From: JAYRZB01 sp041916675
Lineage (GTDB): Bacteria > Pseudomonadota > Alphaproteobacteria > Rhizobiales > Devosiaceae
Length of the DNA stretch: 64,000 nucleotides
Direction: 5' to 3'
Assembly: GCA_041916675.1 (NCBI GenBank)
Contig: JAYRZB010000002.1
Coordinates: 1 to 64,000, forward strand
The position numbers and the translations under genes were made by a program. Below are positions 52,531 to 60,801 of the stretch, piece after piece. The notes beneath the pieces were generated by a model. It saw only the letters and a program-made list of their open reading frames with translations. It made no database searches and was not told where the DNA came from. How positions within the stretch are numbered: the stretch's first letter is position 1; the number at the start of each line of letters is the position of its first letter.

Positions 52531-52913
52531 ACGGCAACGAATCCTGGTACGGGGGGCTGCCTCCCCGTGCCGGTTCCTTCGGGAACAAGGCCCGTTCGCG
52601 GGCTGACGCGTAGACCGGCAACTGTCGGGGCATGGCAGGATCACTGGCCGCTCACAGCACGCCTCACGCTTTCAAAATCACTTCATGGTTTTGGCAGGTT
52701 GGGGCGTTCCGAAAACTGGGAGCGCCTTGTCGTCTTGTCCATGTTCCGCTCGCGCGCTCCGCAATGGCGGGCGTGTCAGAAGCCGGGCGGAACTGCGCCT
52801 AGATCCGAGCCGGAAATGCGCATGGGGCGCAGGTCCGGTGCAGGTGCATTGCAATTTTAGCCAGCGGCTACGCGCTGGCGGCAAGGATTGCGCCGGACAA
52901 GGAAAGACGAACT
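52531..52913 (+). other. Structured rpsO-pnp intergenic region
   Basis: 383 bases without a convincing gene. Three tandem hairpins follow rpsO: 52546-52571 (long GC stem), 52573-52586 (GTTCC-TTCG-GGAAC) and 52590-52603 (GCCCG-TTCG-CGGGC). The two TTCG loops are of the very stable tetraloop type. A last hairpin at 52860-52879 pairs GCCAGCG with CGCTGGC just before the pnp ribosome site (AAGGAAAG). The middle part shows no clear element. In E. coli this interval carries an RNase III site through which pnp mRNA is controlled. Confidence 0.6.
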
Positions 52914-55034
52914 ATGTTTGATCACCACAAGGTAGAACTGAACTGGGGCGGCCAGCCGCTCACGCTCGAAACGGGCAAGATTGCCCGCCAGGCCGATGGC
53001 GCCGTGCTCGCCACCCTGGGCGAAACCGTGCTTTTGGCCACCGTCGTGTCGGCCAAGTCGGCAAAGCCGGGCCAGGATTTCTTCCCCCTGACCGTCAACT
53101 ACCAGGAAAAATACTTCGCTGCCGGCAAGATCCCCGGCGGCTATTTCAAGCGCGAAGGACGCCCGACCGAAGCCGAGACCCTGATCTCGCGCCTGATCGA
53201 CCGCCCGATCCGCCCGCTTTTCCCCGCCGGCTACAAGAACGAGACCCAGGTCATTGTCACCGTTCTCCAGCACGACATGGAAAACAATCCCGACATTCTG
53301 GCCATCGTTGCCGCCTCGGCCGCGCTGACCATTTCGGGCGTGCCATTCATGGGCCCCATCGGGGCTGCCCGCGTCGGCTATGTCGATGGCCAGTACGTAT
53401 TGAACCTGCCCGTTGACCGTCGCGACGATTCCAAGCTCGATCTGGTCGTCGCCGGTACTGCCGATGCCGTCCTGATGGTTGAATCGGAAGCCAAGGAGCT
53501 TTCCGAAGAGGTCATGCTCGGTGCCGTGCTGTTCGGGCACGAGCAGTCCAGGAAGGTTATCGAGGCGATCATCAAGCTTGCCGAACTGGCAGCCAAGGAA
53601 CCGCGCGATTTCGTCGCCGAGGATTTCTCCGCCCTCGAAAAGGACATGCTGTCCTTCATCGAAGCCGATCTGCGTGCGGCCTATAAGATCACCAAGAAGG
53701 AAGACCGCTACGCCGCCGTTGACGCGGCCAGGGCCAAGGTCAAGGAGCACTTCGCCTCCCAGGTCGAAGCCGGCACCATCACTGGTGAACAGCTCGGTTC
53801 GGTGTTCCACGACCTGCAGGCCAAGATCGTGCGCTGGAACGTGCTCGACACCGGCCTGCGCATCGATGGCCGCGACCTCAAGACCGTGCGTCCGATCGTT
53901 TCGGAAGTCGGCGTCCTGCCGCGCACCCACGGCTCGGCCCTGTTCACCCGCGGTGAAACCCAAGCCCTTGTTGTGGCCACGCTCGGCACTGGCGATGATG
54001 AGCAGTATATCGACAGCCTCGAAGGCACCCAGAAGCAGAACTTCCTGCTGCACTACAACTTCCCGCCCTATTCGGTGGGTGAGGCTGGCCGCATGGGTTC
54101 GCCCGGTCGTCGCGAAATCGGCCATGGCAAGCTGGCCTGGCGCGCCATCAATCCGGTGCGTCCGAAAGCTGAAGAGTTTCCCTATACCATCCGCATCGTG
54201 TCCGAGATCACCGAGTCCAACGGCTCGTCCTCGATGGCAACCGTTTGCGGCACCTCGCTGGCCCTGATGGACGCCGGTGTGCCGCTGCCGCGTCCGGTGG
54301 CCGGCATTGCCATGGGCCTGATCCTGGAAGGCGAAAAGTTCGCCGTCCTCTCCGACATCCTCGGCGATGAAGATCACCTCGGCGACATGGACTTCAAGGT
54401 GGCCGGTACCGAAGCGGGCGTCACTGCCCTGCAGATGGACATCAAGATTGCCGGCATCACCGGCGAGATCATGAAGATCGCTCTGGAGCAGGCCAAGCAT
54501 GGCCGCGTGCACATCCTGGGCGAAATGGCCAAGGCACTGACCTCGGCCCGTTCAGAGCTGGGCGAATTTGCCCCGCGCATCGAAACCATCCAGATCCCCA
54601 CCGACAAGATCCGCGAAGTCATCGGTTCGGGTGGCAAGGTCATCCGCGAAATCGTCGAAAAGACCGGTGCCAAGATCGATATCGAAGATACCGGCGTGAT
54701 CAAGGTATCGTCCTCGGACGGTAAGGCGATCGATGCGGCCATCAAGTGGATCAAGTCGATCACCGACGAAGCCGAAGTCGGCGCCATCTACCAGGGCACC
54801 GTGGTCAAGACCGCCGATTTCGGCGCGTTCGTGAACTTCTTCGGCGCCAAGGATGGCCTCGTGCATATCTCCCAACTGGCGGCCGAACGCGTGGCCAAGA
54901 CCACCGATGTCGTCAAGGAAGGCGACAAGGTCTGGGTCAAGCTTCTCGGCTTTGACGAGCGCGGCAAGGTCCGCCTGTCGATGAAGGTTGTCGATCAGGC
55001 AACCGGCAAGGAAATCGAAGCGACGGCCGAGTAA
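52914..55034 (+). CDS. pnp: Polyribonucleotide nucleotidyltransferase (PNPase)
   Basis: Phosphorolytic 3'-to-5' exoribonuclease of the degradosome. The 706-residue protein has two RNase PH domains joined by a helical linker (FKREGRPTEAETLISRLIDRP in the first; FPPYSVGEAGRMGSPGRREIGHG in the second), then a KH domain (VIGSGGKVIREIVEKTGAKID, about 570) and an S1 domain (GAIYQGTVVKTADFGAFVNFF, about 623). It is the last gene of the rimP operon and is followed by a strong terminator. Confidence 0.99.
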   Translation: MFDHHKVELNWGGQPLTLETGKIARQADGAVLATLGETVLLATVVSAKSAKPGQDFFPLTVNYQEKYFAAGKIPGGYFKREGRPTEAETLISRLIDRPIRPLFPAGYKNETQVIVTVLQHDMENNPDILAIVAASAALTISGVPFMGPIGAARVGYVDGQYVLNLPVDRRDDSKLDLVVAGTADAVLMVESEAKELSEEVMLGAVLFGHEQSRKVIEAIIKLAELAAKEPRDFVAEDFSALEKDMLSFIEADLRAAYKITKKEDRYAAVDAARAKVKEHFASQVEAGTITGEQLGSVFHDLQAKIVRWNVLDTGLRIDGRDLKTVRPIVSEVGVLPRTHGSALFTRGETQALVVATLGTGDDEQYIDSLEGTQKQNFLLHYNFPPYSVGEAGRMGSPGRREIGHGKLAWRAINPVRPKAEEFPYTIRIVSEITESNGSSSMATVCGTSLALMDAGVPLPRPVAGIAMGLILEGEKFAVLSDILGDEDHLGDMDFKVAGTEAGVTALQMDIKIAGITGEIMKIALEQAKHGRVHILGEMAKALTSARSELGEFAPRIETIQIPTDKIREVIGSGGKVIREIVEKTGAKIDIEDTGVIKVSSSDGKAIDAAIKWIKSITDEAEVGAIYQGTVVKTADFGAFVNFFGAKDGLVHISQLAAERVAKTTDVVKEGDKVWVKLLGFDERGKVRLSMKVVDQATGKEIEATAE

Positions 55035-55057
55035 TTACTGGCTGCAGCGATGAGAAA

Positions 55058-55096
55058 AAGGCCCGGAACGCCAAGCGTTCCGGGCCTTGTTTTTTC
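55058..55096. terminator. Bidirectional intrinsic terminator after pnp
   Basis: A 13-bp perfect stem (55058-55070 with 55076-55088), five-base loop, then TTGTTTTTT on the plus strand and CCTTTTTCTC on the minus strand. It ends both pnp and the convergent dehydrogenase gene. Confidence 0.92.
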
Positions 55097-55099
55097 AGG

Positions 55100-56113
55100 T
55101 TACGTGCGCCCGCCCGGCGAGCCGTCAGGCAGCACCCGGTGCGGTGGCTGGTGCCCGTCGGTGAAGGCGCGGATGTTGACGATCACCGTCTCCCCCATCT
55201 CGACCCGGGCCTCGAGCGTCGAGGAGGCCATGTGGGCGGTCAGCACCACCTTGTTCTGCCGCGCCAGCGCCAGAAGGCGCGGATTGATCCCGTGCCTGGT
55301 CTCAAATACGTCAAGGGCTGCGCCGGACAGGTGCCCGCTTTCGATTTCCCCGATCAGGGCTTCCTCGTCGATCAACTCGGGCCGCGAGACGTTGACCACA
55401 AACGCGTCCTGCCGCATGCGCGCCAGCCGGTCGGCAGAAAGGATATGATAGGAATCGCGCGTGAGCGGGGTGTGCAGCGACAGGATATCGACCTGCCCCA
55501 CCATGTCATCAAGGCTCGGCCAATAGGTTGCCCCGAGCCGGTCTTCGATCTCGGGCGGGCGCCGGTTACGCGAATAGTAGTGAATGTTAAGGCCAAAGGC
55601 CCGGGCGCGGCTGGCGACCGCTGTGCCGATGCGCCCCATGCCCACAATGCCCAGTGCCTTGCCGCGCAGCCTCCGCCCCAGCATCCAGGTCGGCGACCAG
55701 CCCGACCAGGTGCCCGATTCGATCAGCACCTGCGTGCCCTCGACCAGTCGCCGGGGCAGGGACAGCATCAACACCATCGCCATGTCGGCGGTGTCCTCGG
55801 TCAGAACGCTCGGCGTATTGGTCACGGTCAGCCCGGCACGATAGGCGGCGTCGACGTCGATATTGTCAAAGCCATTGCCGAACTGGGCCACCAGCCGCAC
55901 GGTTTTTGGCAGTCTGGCGATCAGATCGGCGTCGATCTTGTCGGTAATTGAAGATACCAGCACATCCATATCCACCAGCCCGGCCAGCAGTTCGTCGGCC
56001 GATAGCGGGTCATCGGTGAGATTGAACCGGGCATCGAACAGGGTCTGCATCCGCGCCTCAATCGGGGCGGGCAGGCGGCGGCTGACAAACACTTTTGGAC
56101 GGGGCGTCGTCAT
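55100..56113 (-). CDS. D-isomer specific 2-hydroxyacid dehydrogenase
   Basis: NAD(P)-dependent oxidoreductase, probably a glyoxylate/hydroxypyruvate-type reductase. The 337-residue protein has the Rossmann motif LGIVGMGRIGTAVASRARAFG, the catalytic Arg in FVVNVSRPELIDEEAL, the Glu in ALDVFETRHGINPRLL and the His in VVLTAHMASSTLEAR. The two last motifs vary slightly from consensus but keep the key residues. ATG 56113 gives MTTPRPKVFVSRRLP. It is divergent from the SH3 gene. The substrate cannot be fixed by sequence alone. Confidence 0.9.
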   Translation of the reverse strand: MTTPRPKVFVSRRLPAPIEARMQTLFDARFNLTDDPLSADELLAGLVDMDVLVSSITDKIDADLIARLPKTVRLVAQFGNGFDNIDVDAAYRAGLTVTNTPSVLTEDTADMAMVLMLSLPRRLVEGTQVLIESGTWSGWSPTWMLGRRLRGKALGIVGMGRIGTAVASRARAFGLNIHYYSRNRRPPEIEDRLGATYWPSLDDMVGQVDILSLHTPLTRDSYHILSADRLARMRQDAFVVNVSRPELIDEEALIGEIESGHLSGAALDVFETRHGINPRLLALARQNKVVLTAHMASSTLEARVEMGETVIVNIRAFTDGHQPPHRVLPDGSPGGRT

Positions 56114-56251
56114 GGGCTGGTCACAATCCCCGGCAAGATGGGGCCGCCTCGACCAGCGGGCGTTGTGTGCCCCACCACCATTTGGATCCCTTTCAGCGAC
56201 CATTAAGGTCTTTATCCTAGTGATAGGAAAAATCCACCAGTCTGCAAAGTC

Positions 56252-56845
56252 ATGTTTGCCAGCTTCTCCCCCAAACCTGCCGCGATCCGGCCATTTCTGA
56301 GCGTCTGGTTCGCCGGAATGCGGACGCTTGTCCTGGTGTTGCTGGCTCTTTGCGCGCTGCTGCCCCTGCCGGCGGCAGCGGCCGACAATCCGAGTGGCCT
56401 GCCACTGCCGCGCTTTGCCACCACGCGGTCGACCCCGATCAATGTCCGGCTGGGGCCGGGCACGAAATACGATGTCGCCTGGGTCTATGTGAAGGCAGGC
56501 ATTCCGGTCGAAATCGTTCAGGAATTCGACACATGGCGCAAGATTCGCGATTTCGACGGGTCCGAGGGCTGGGTGCACCAGAACCTCTTATCGGGCAAGC
56601 GGGCCGGGCTCGTTGCGCCCTGGCGTGCCGATGAGCAGATTCCACTGCGGTCAGGCAATAGTGATCAGGCTGGCGTACGGGCCTATCTCGGCCCCGGATT
56701 CCGGGTCGAGATTGCCCAATGCGATGGTGCCTGGTGTGAGGTGACGGCGACCAGCCAGGGCGCCGATGGGCGCTCGAGCACCTATTCGGGCTTTCTGCAC
56801 CAGCCCGACTTGTGGGGCGTTTACGAGAACGAGAGTTTTGACTGA
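56252..56845 (+). CDS. Exported SH3-domain protein
   Basis: A 197-residue predicted periplasmic protein. After the hydrophobic signal (LVLVLLALCALLPLPAAAA) come two SH3-like segments of the bacterial type: STPINVRLGPGTKYDVAWVYVKAGIPVEIV with WRKIRDFDGSEGWVH, and a second with AYLGPGFRVEIAQCDGAWCEV. Bacterial SH3 domains often bind peptidoglycan. ATG 56318 would give a tidier signal peptide than ATG 56252; neither has a good ribosome site. This gene beside irr and the dehydrogenase is a familiar arrangement in the order. Confidence 0.85.
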   Translation: MFASFSPKPAAIRPFLSVWFAGMRTLVLVLLALCALLPLPAAAADNPSGLPLPRFATTRSTPINVRLGPGTKYDVAWVYVKAGIPVEIVQEFDTWRKIRDFDGSEGWVHQNLLSGKRAGLVAPWRADEQIPLRSGNSDQAGVRAYLGPGFRVEIAQCDGAWCEVTATSQGADGRSSTYSGFLHQPDLWGVYENESFD

Positions 56846-56865
56846 TCGCCTCAGGCGATCTTTTT
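56844..56865 (+). terminator. Terminator after the SH3 gene, overlapping the 3' end of irr
   Basis: GATCGCC-TCA-GGCGATC followed by TTTTT on the plus strand. Its left arm begins within the SH3 stop codon region, and its loop and right arm encode the last residues and stop of irr on the other strand. Confidence 0.8.
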
Positions 56866-57294
56866 GACCCGCACCACGATATCGACATGGGTCACTTCCA
56901 TGCCGCGCGGCGGCTCGGGAAGATTCTGGATCACCATGGCGCTGGCGGGAATGTCGACCACCCGCTGCTCGTCTTCGATATAGAAATGGTGGTGGTCCGA
57001 GGTGTCGGTATCAAAATACGACCGCGAGGCATCCACTGCCACTTCACGCAGCAGACCGGCCTGCTGGAACTGGTGCAGGGTATTATAGACCGTGGCCAGC
57101 GATACCCCGACCTTGGCGCTCAGCGCCTCGCCATGCAACTGTTCGGCGCTGACGTGCCGGTGCGGCCCGCCCAGCAGCAATTCAGCCAGCGCAATGCGCT
57201 GCCGCGTCGGCCGTAATCCGGCCATGCGGAGAACAGCTGTGACGCAGGGTTTGCGCGAGGGGATGGACCGGGAAGTCTGGCTACGGTCGGGCAT
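56851..57294 (-). CDS. irr: Iron response regulator Irr
   Basis: Fur-family regulator that in rhizobia responds to heme rather than free iron and controls heme, Fe-S and iron-uptake genes. The 147-residue protein has the winged helix (RPTRQRIALAELLLGGPHRH, LATVYNTLHQFQQAGLLREV) and the HHH motif in SDHHHFYIEDEQ, which binds heme in Irr. ATG 57294 with AGGA six bases upstream is used. It is divergent from fabA-fabB, as in rhizobia. The cysteine heme motif of the Bradyrhizobium protein is not present in this N-terminus. Confidence 0.94.
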   Translation of the reverse strand: MPDRSQTSRSIPSRKPCVTAVLRMAGLRPTRQRIALAELLLGGPHRHVSAEQLHGEALSAKVGVSLATVYNTLHQFQQAGLLREVAVDASRSYFDTDTSDHHHFYIEDEQRVVDIPASAMVIQNLPEPPRGMEVTHVDIVVRVKKIA

Positions 57295-57502
57295 TGGGTC
57301 CTGACGGCAAGAAGTATACTCTACACCTGCCTTATAGCTTTGCGGCCCCTTGGGCACAAGCATTCTGCTGGCCGCGGGCGCCCACGGAGCGGCTTGGCCG
57401 TGCCCTGGCGTCCACAGGCGCGGCAAAACCTGTATTGACCCCCTCGTTTGTCGCCTCTACACACGCTGCAACGACCTCTTGGGCCACAAAAAGGGTTCCC
57501 GC

Positions 57503-58012
57503 ATGGCGGACCGCCAGAACGCCTACAACTACGAAGAGCTGCTGTTGCATGGCCGGGGTGAATTGCCCGGGCAGATGGATGCTCGCCTTCCGGCGCCGCC
57601 GATGCTCATGTTCGACCGCATTACCCATATCGATGACGATGGCGGCCCGCATGGGCGCGGCCAGGTCCGGGCGGAGCTCGATGTCAATCCAGATCTCTGG
57701 TTCTTCAAATGCCACTTCATCGGCGACCCGGTTATGCCCGGTTGCCTTGGGCTTGATGCGCTCTGGCAGATGACGGGATTCTTCCTTGGTTGGGGGGGAT
57801 CGCGGGGACGCGGGCGGGCATTGGGGGCAGGTGAGATCAAGTTCACCGGGCAGGTCACTAATGACATCAAGCTGGTCGAATACGGCATCGACATCAAGCG
57901 CGTCATGCGCTCGCGCCTGGCGCTGGGCATTGCTGACGGGTGGGTCAAGGCCGACGGCAAGGTAATCTACGAAGCCAAGGACCTGCGGGTCGGATTGTTC
58001 ACCGACGTTTGA
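57503..58012 (+). CDS. fabA: 3-hydroxydecanoyl-ACP dehydratase/isomerase
   Basis: Dehydrates 3-hydroxydecanoyl-ACP and isomerises it to the cis-3 product, the first step of anaerobic unsaturated fatty acid synthesis. The 169-residue hot-dog protein has the catalytic His in FKCHFIGDPVMPGCLG (residue 71) and Asp in GLDALWQMTGFFLGW (residue 85). ATG 57503 gives the usual N-terminus. The 208 bases before it, shared with irr, hold a TATACT -10-like box on the irr side. Confidence 0.98.
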   Translation: MADRQNAYNYEELLLHGRGELPGQMDARLPAPPMLMFDRITHIDDDGGPHGRGQVRAELDVNPDLWFFKCHFIGDPVMPGCLGLDALWQMTGFFLGWGGSRGRGRALGAGEIKFTGQVTNDIKLVEYGIDIKRVMRSRLALGIADGWVKADGKVIYEAKDLRVGLFTDV

Positions 58013-58120
58013 GTGGGCCGGGGTGGCTTGTCGCCGCCGCCGTCCGTGCCGATATGGCAGATGTCGAATTGACGGCAAGAGCGCCAATGCCAAAGGCGCC
58101 AGCAACTGGACGAGGAAAGC

Positions 58121-59344
58121 ATGAAGCGCGTTGTGGTCACCGGTATGGGCATCATCTCCTCGATCGGCAACACCGCCGGCGATGTGTTGACCAGCCTTAA
58201 GGAGGCCCGGACCGGCATCTCGTTTGCCCAGGCCTATGCCGACCTCGGCTTCCGCTGCCAGGTTCATGGCGATCCCCTGCTCGATCCGTTCGAAGTGCTC
58301 GATCGTCGCACCACCCGTTTCATGGGCAAGGGCGCGGCCTGGAACTATCTGGCTATGCAGCAGGCCATCGACGATGCCGGTCTTGAGACCTCCGACATCG
58401 TCAATCCGCGCACCGGGCTGGTGATGGGTTCTGGCGGCCCCTCGACCCGCGCCATTGTCGAGGCGGCCGATGTCACGCGCGAGAAAGGCCCCAAGCGCAT
58501 CGGGCCCCTGGCCGTGCCCAAGGCCATGTGCTCGACCAATTCGGCAACCCTGGCCACGCCGTTTGGCATCAAGGGCATCAACTATTCAATTTCGTCGGCC
58601 TGCGCGACATCCAACCACTGCATCGGCAATGGCTACGAGCAGATCCAGATGGGCAAGCAGGACATTGTCTTTGCCGGCGGCGGCGAGGAGCTCGACTGGA
58701 CGCTGTCGAACCTGTTCGATGCCATGGGCGCCATGTCCTCAAACTTCAACGCCACTCCGCACCGCGCCTCGCGAGCCTATGACAAGGAACGGGACGGCTT
58801 CGTGATCGCCGGTGGTGCCGGGGTGCTGGTGCTTGAGGAATTGGAGCACGCCAAGGCGCGCGGCGCCAAGATCTATGCTGAAATCGTCGGCTACGGCGCC
58901 ACCTCCGATGGCTACGACATGGTCGCTCCGTCCGGGGAGGGGGCCATTCGCTGCATGCAGATGGCGCTCTCGACCGTCAAGGGCAAGATCGACTACATCA
59001 ATCCCCATGCCACCTCCACTCCGGTGGGCGATCGCAAGGAAATCGAGGCCATTCGCGAAGTCTTCGGCAACGAAGACAAGTGCCCCCCGATTGCGGCGAC
59101 CAAGTCGCTGACCGGCCATTCGCTCGGCGCAGTCGGCGTGCAGGAAGCGATCTTTTCAATCCTGATGATGCAGAACCGCTTCATCTGTGAGAGCGCTAAT
59201 ATTGAGGCCCTCGATCCCGAGTTTGCCGATATGCCGATCATGCGCAAACGGGTCGACAATGCCGACCTCGGCTATGTGCTCTCCAATTCCTTCGGCTTTG
59301 GCGGCACCAATGCCACCCTGGTCTTCAAGCACCCAGATGCCTGA
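58121..59344 (+). CDS. fabB: 3-oxoacyl-ACP synthase I
   Basis: Condensing enzyme that elongates unsaturated acyl chains together with FabA. The 407-residue thiolase-fold protein has the Cys-His-His triad: Cys in SSACATSNHCIG (residue 161), His in NPHATSTPVGD (296) and His in LTGHSLGAVG (333), plus the C-terminal NSFGFGGTNATLVF. It follows fabA by about 108 bases. The usual third gene, fabI, is absent; the gene ends directly against the convergent MoeB-type gene. Confidence 0.98.
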   Translation: MKRVVVTGMGIISSIGNTAGDVLTSLKEARTGISFAQAYADLGFRCQVHGDPLLDPFEVLDRRTTRFMGKGAAWNYLAMQQAIDDAGLETSDIVNPRTGLVMGSGGPSTRAIVEAADVTREKGPKRIGPLAVPKAMCSTNSATLATPFGIKGINYSISSACATSNHCIGNGYEQIQMGKQDIVFAGGGEELDWTLSNLFDAMGAMSSNFNATPHRASRAYDKERDGFVIAGGAGVLVLEELEHAKARGAKIYAEIVGYGATSDGYDMVAPSGEGAIRCMQMALSTVKGKIDYINPHATSTPVGDRKEIEAIREVFGNEDKCPPIAATKSLTGHSLGAVGVQEAIFSILMMQNRFICESANIEALDPEFADMPIMRKRVDNADLGYVLSNSFGFGGTNATLVFKHPDA

Positions 59345-60082
59345 TCAGGTGCGGCGGTAGGTCATCTCTGTAAAGCGCGCGGCGCGCCCATCATAGATCA
59401 GCAGCCGCCCGACCAGGGGCTCACCCGTGCCGGTGATCAACTTGATCGCTTCGCTGGCCATCAGCGAGCCGATAACGCCCGTTGTCGCGCCCAGCACGCC
59501 CATAGCTTCGCAGCTGGGCAGATCGGCATCGTCGGGGACATCGGGGAACAGATCGGCAAACCGGGGATTGTCCGGCCCCGGCACGATGCTGGTCACATGG
59601 CCATCAAACATCGAGACCGCACCCGATACCAGCGGCAGGCCGAGTGCTTGCGCACTCCGGGCAACCACCAGCCGGGTTGAGAACGTGTCCGAGCCGTCGA
59701 CGACGAGGTCGTTTCCGGCCAGAAGGGTCTCGGCATTGTCAAGTGTCAGGCGCACGGCGTGCTGGACCACCCGCACATTCGGGTTCAGCGCGGCAATGAA
59801 TCCGGCAGCACTGGCGGCCTTTTCGGCCCCGATGGCGGCTGTTATGTGCACGATCTGGCGTTGCAGATTGCTCAAGGCCACGCTGTCATGGTCGATGATG
59901 CCCAGCGTGCCAACCCCGGCGGCGGCGAGATAGGCCAGCACCGGGCTGCCGAGCGCGCCCGCCCCGATCACCGCCACCCGCGCCGCCTTAAGCTTTTGTT
60001 GCGCCACGCCTCCGAAGCCCTTGAGCACCAGCTGGCGCGCATAGCGGCGGGTTTCGTCCGGGCTGAGGGTCTCCTGCGTCAC
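59345..60082 (-). CDS. HesA/MoeB/ThiF family adenylyltransferase lacking zinc cysteines
   Basis: E1-like enzyme that adenylates the C-terminus of a ubiquitin-like sulfur carrier such as MoaD or ThiS. Of 245 residues, the ATP loop is VAVIGAGALGSPVLAYLAAAG, the Asp/Arg region is IIDHDSVALSNLQRQIVH, and the late motif is SCEAMGVLGATTGVIGSLMASE. The two CxxC zinc pairs of MoeB and ThiF are not seen. It starts with GTG 60082, overlapping the preceding gene by four bases. No moaD or thiS is nearby, so which pathway it serves is open. Confidence 0.88.
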   Translation of the reverse strand: MTQETLSPDETRRYARQLVLKGFGGVAQQKLKAARVAVIGAGALGSPVLAYLAAAGVGTLGIIDHDSVALSNLQRQIVHITAAIGAEKAASAAGFIAALNPNVRVVQHAVRLTLDNAETLLAGNDLVVDGSDTFSTRLVVARSAQALGLPLVSGAVSMFDGHVTSIVPGPDNPRFADLFPDVPDDADLPSCEAMGVLGATTGVIGSLMASEAIKLITGTGEPLVGRLLIYDGRAARFTEMTYRRT

Positions 60083-60801
60083 GGCGCCCGCATTCCAAGC
60101 GGCACGGCGACGAACCGCCGGTCGCTGCCCTCAAAGCCGCGGCTGAACACCGAAACCATAGCCACCCAACTCTCCGGTCCGCCGCCATTGTGCGGTGAAT
60201 AGACCCCATAGAGCCGATAGCCGATGGCGCAGGCCCGGTCGGCGGGCAGGGTGGTATCGGCATAAACCGGCCTCTCGACGCCTTCCGCTGAAAGTGTGAG
60301 CACGAAGCCTTTCTGGGCGCCCATCTCAGGGTCGCAAGCGGCGCCCTTGGGCATGTCGATCAGGCGCAGCGAAACCGCATATGTGCCGGTTACCGAGCCC
60401 GGTTCACCGCTGCCAGCCATGCCGAAACGAAGTGTGGTATCCTCTGACCGGTCACCATCCCCCAGCAGGATGAGGGGATTGGCCGGTTCAGTAATATTGT
60501 TCTCAGCCAGAACCTCGCCCGCCATGCCCCAGACGCTGTCGCGCACTGCGTTCAGGGTTTCTTCCTCGGTTTCGACCATGGCCGAAAACGGGGCCCCGGC
60601 CAGGCTTCGGCCGGTTGTCAGGTCAATGATGTTGATGGCCGAATGCGGCGGCGTGCCCTCGTCGCCGATGCTGTACTGTTCATAGGCAAAAAGGCTGCCT
60701 TCGCTGGCATAGCCGATCACCGACAGCGTGGCCCGGTCGGCGGCCCAGACTGGCACCAGTCCGGCCAGCAGGCACAGGCCCACGAGGGCGGCACGTTTCA
60801 T
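60079..60801 (-). CDS. DUF2259-like secreted protein, copy 2
   Basis: A 240-residue protein with a signal peptide (MKRAALVGLCLLAGLVPVWA, then ADRA). It shares with the gene upstream (60798-61568) the opening IGYASEGSLFAYEQYSIGDEG and the closing GFEGSDRRFVAVPL, so the two are tandem paralogues of the predicted secreted family DUF2259. Cysteines (GAACDPE and DRACAIGYRLYG) match those of its neighbour. No function is known. It overlaps both neighbours by four bases, in one transcript. Confidence 0.85.
   Translation of the reverse strand: MKRAALVGLCLLAGLVPVWAADRATLSVIGYASEGSLFAYEQYSIGDEGTPPHSAINIIDLTTGRSLAGAPFSAMVETEEETLNAVRDSVWGMAGEVLAENNITEPANPLILLGDGDRSEDTTLRFGMAGSGEPGSVTGTYAVSLRLIDMPKGAACDPEMGAQKGFVLTLSAEGVERPVYADTTLPADRACAIGYRLYGVYSPHNGGGPESWVAMVSVFSRGFEGSDRRFVAVPLGMRAP

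Noticed and set aside
52685..52921. Possible small gene between rpsO and pnp
   Set aside because: It has no ribosome site and runs through the hairpin before pnp into the pnp start. Composition is that of noncoding GC-rich DNA.
52857..54512. Open frame of 551 codons opposite pnp
   Set aside because: Shadow of pnp; no recognisable motif.
57295..57502. Irr box in the irr/fabA divergent region
   Set aside because: TAGAGTATACTTCT looks partly symmetrical but its spacing does not fit the Irr consensus; it more likely holds the irr -10 element.
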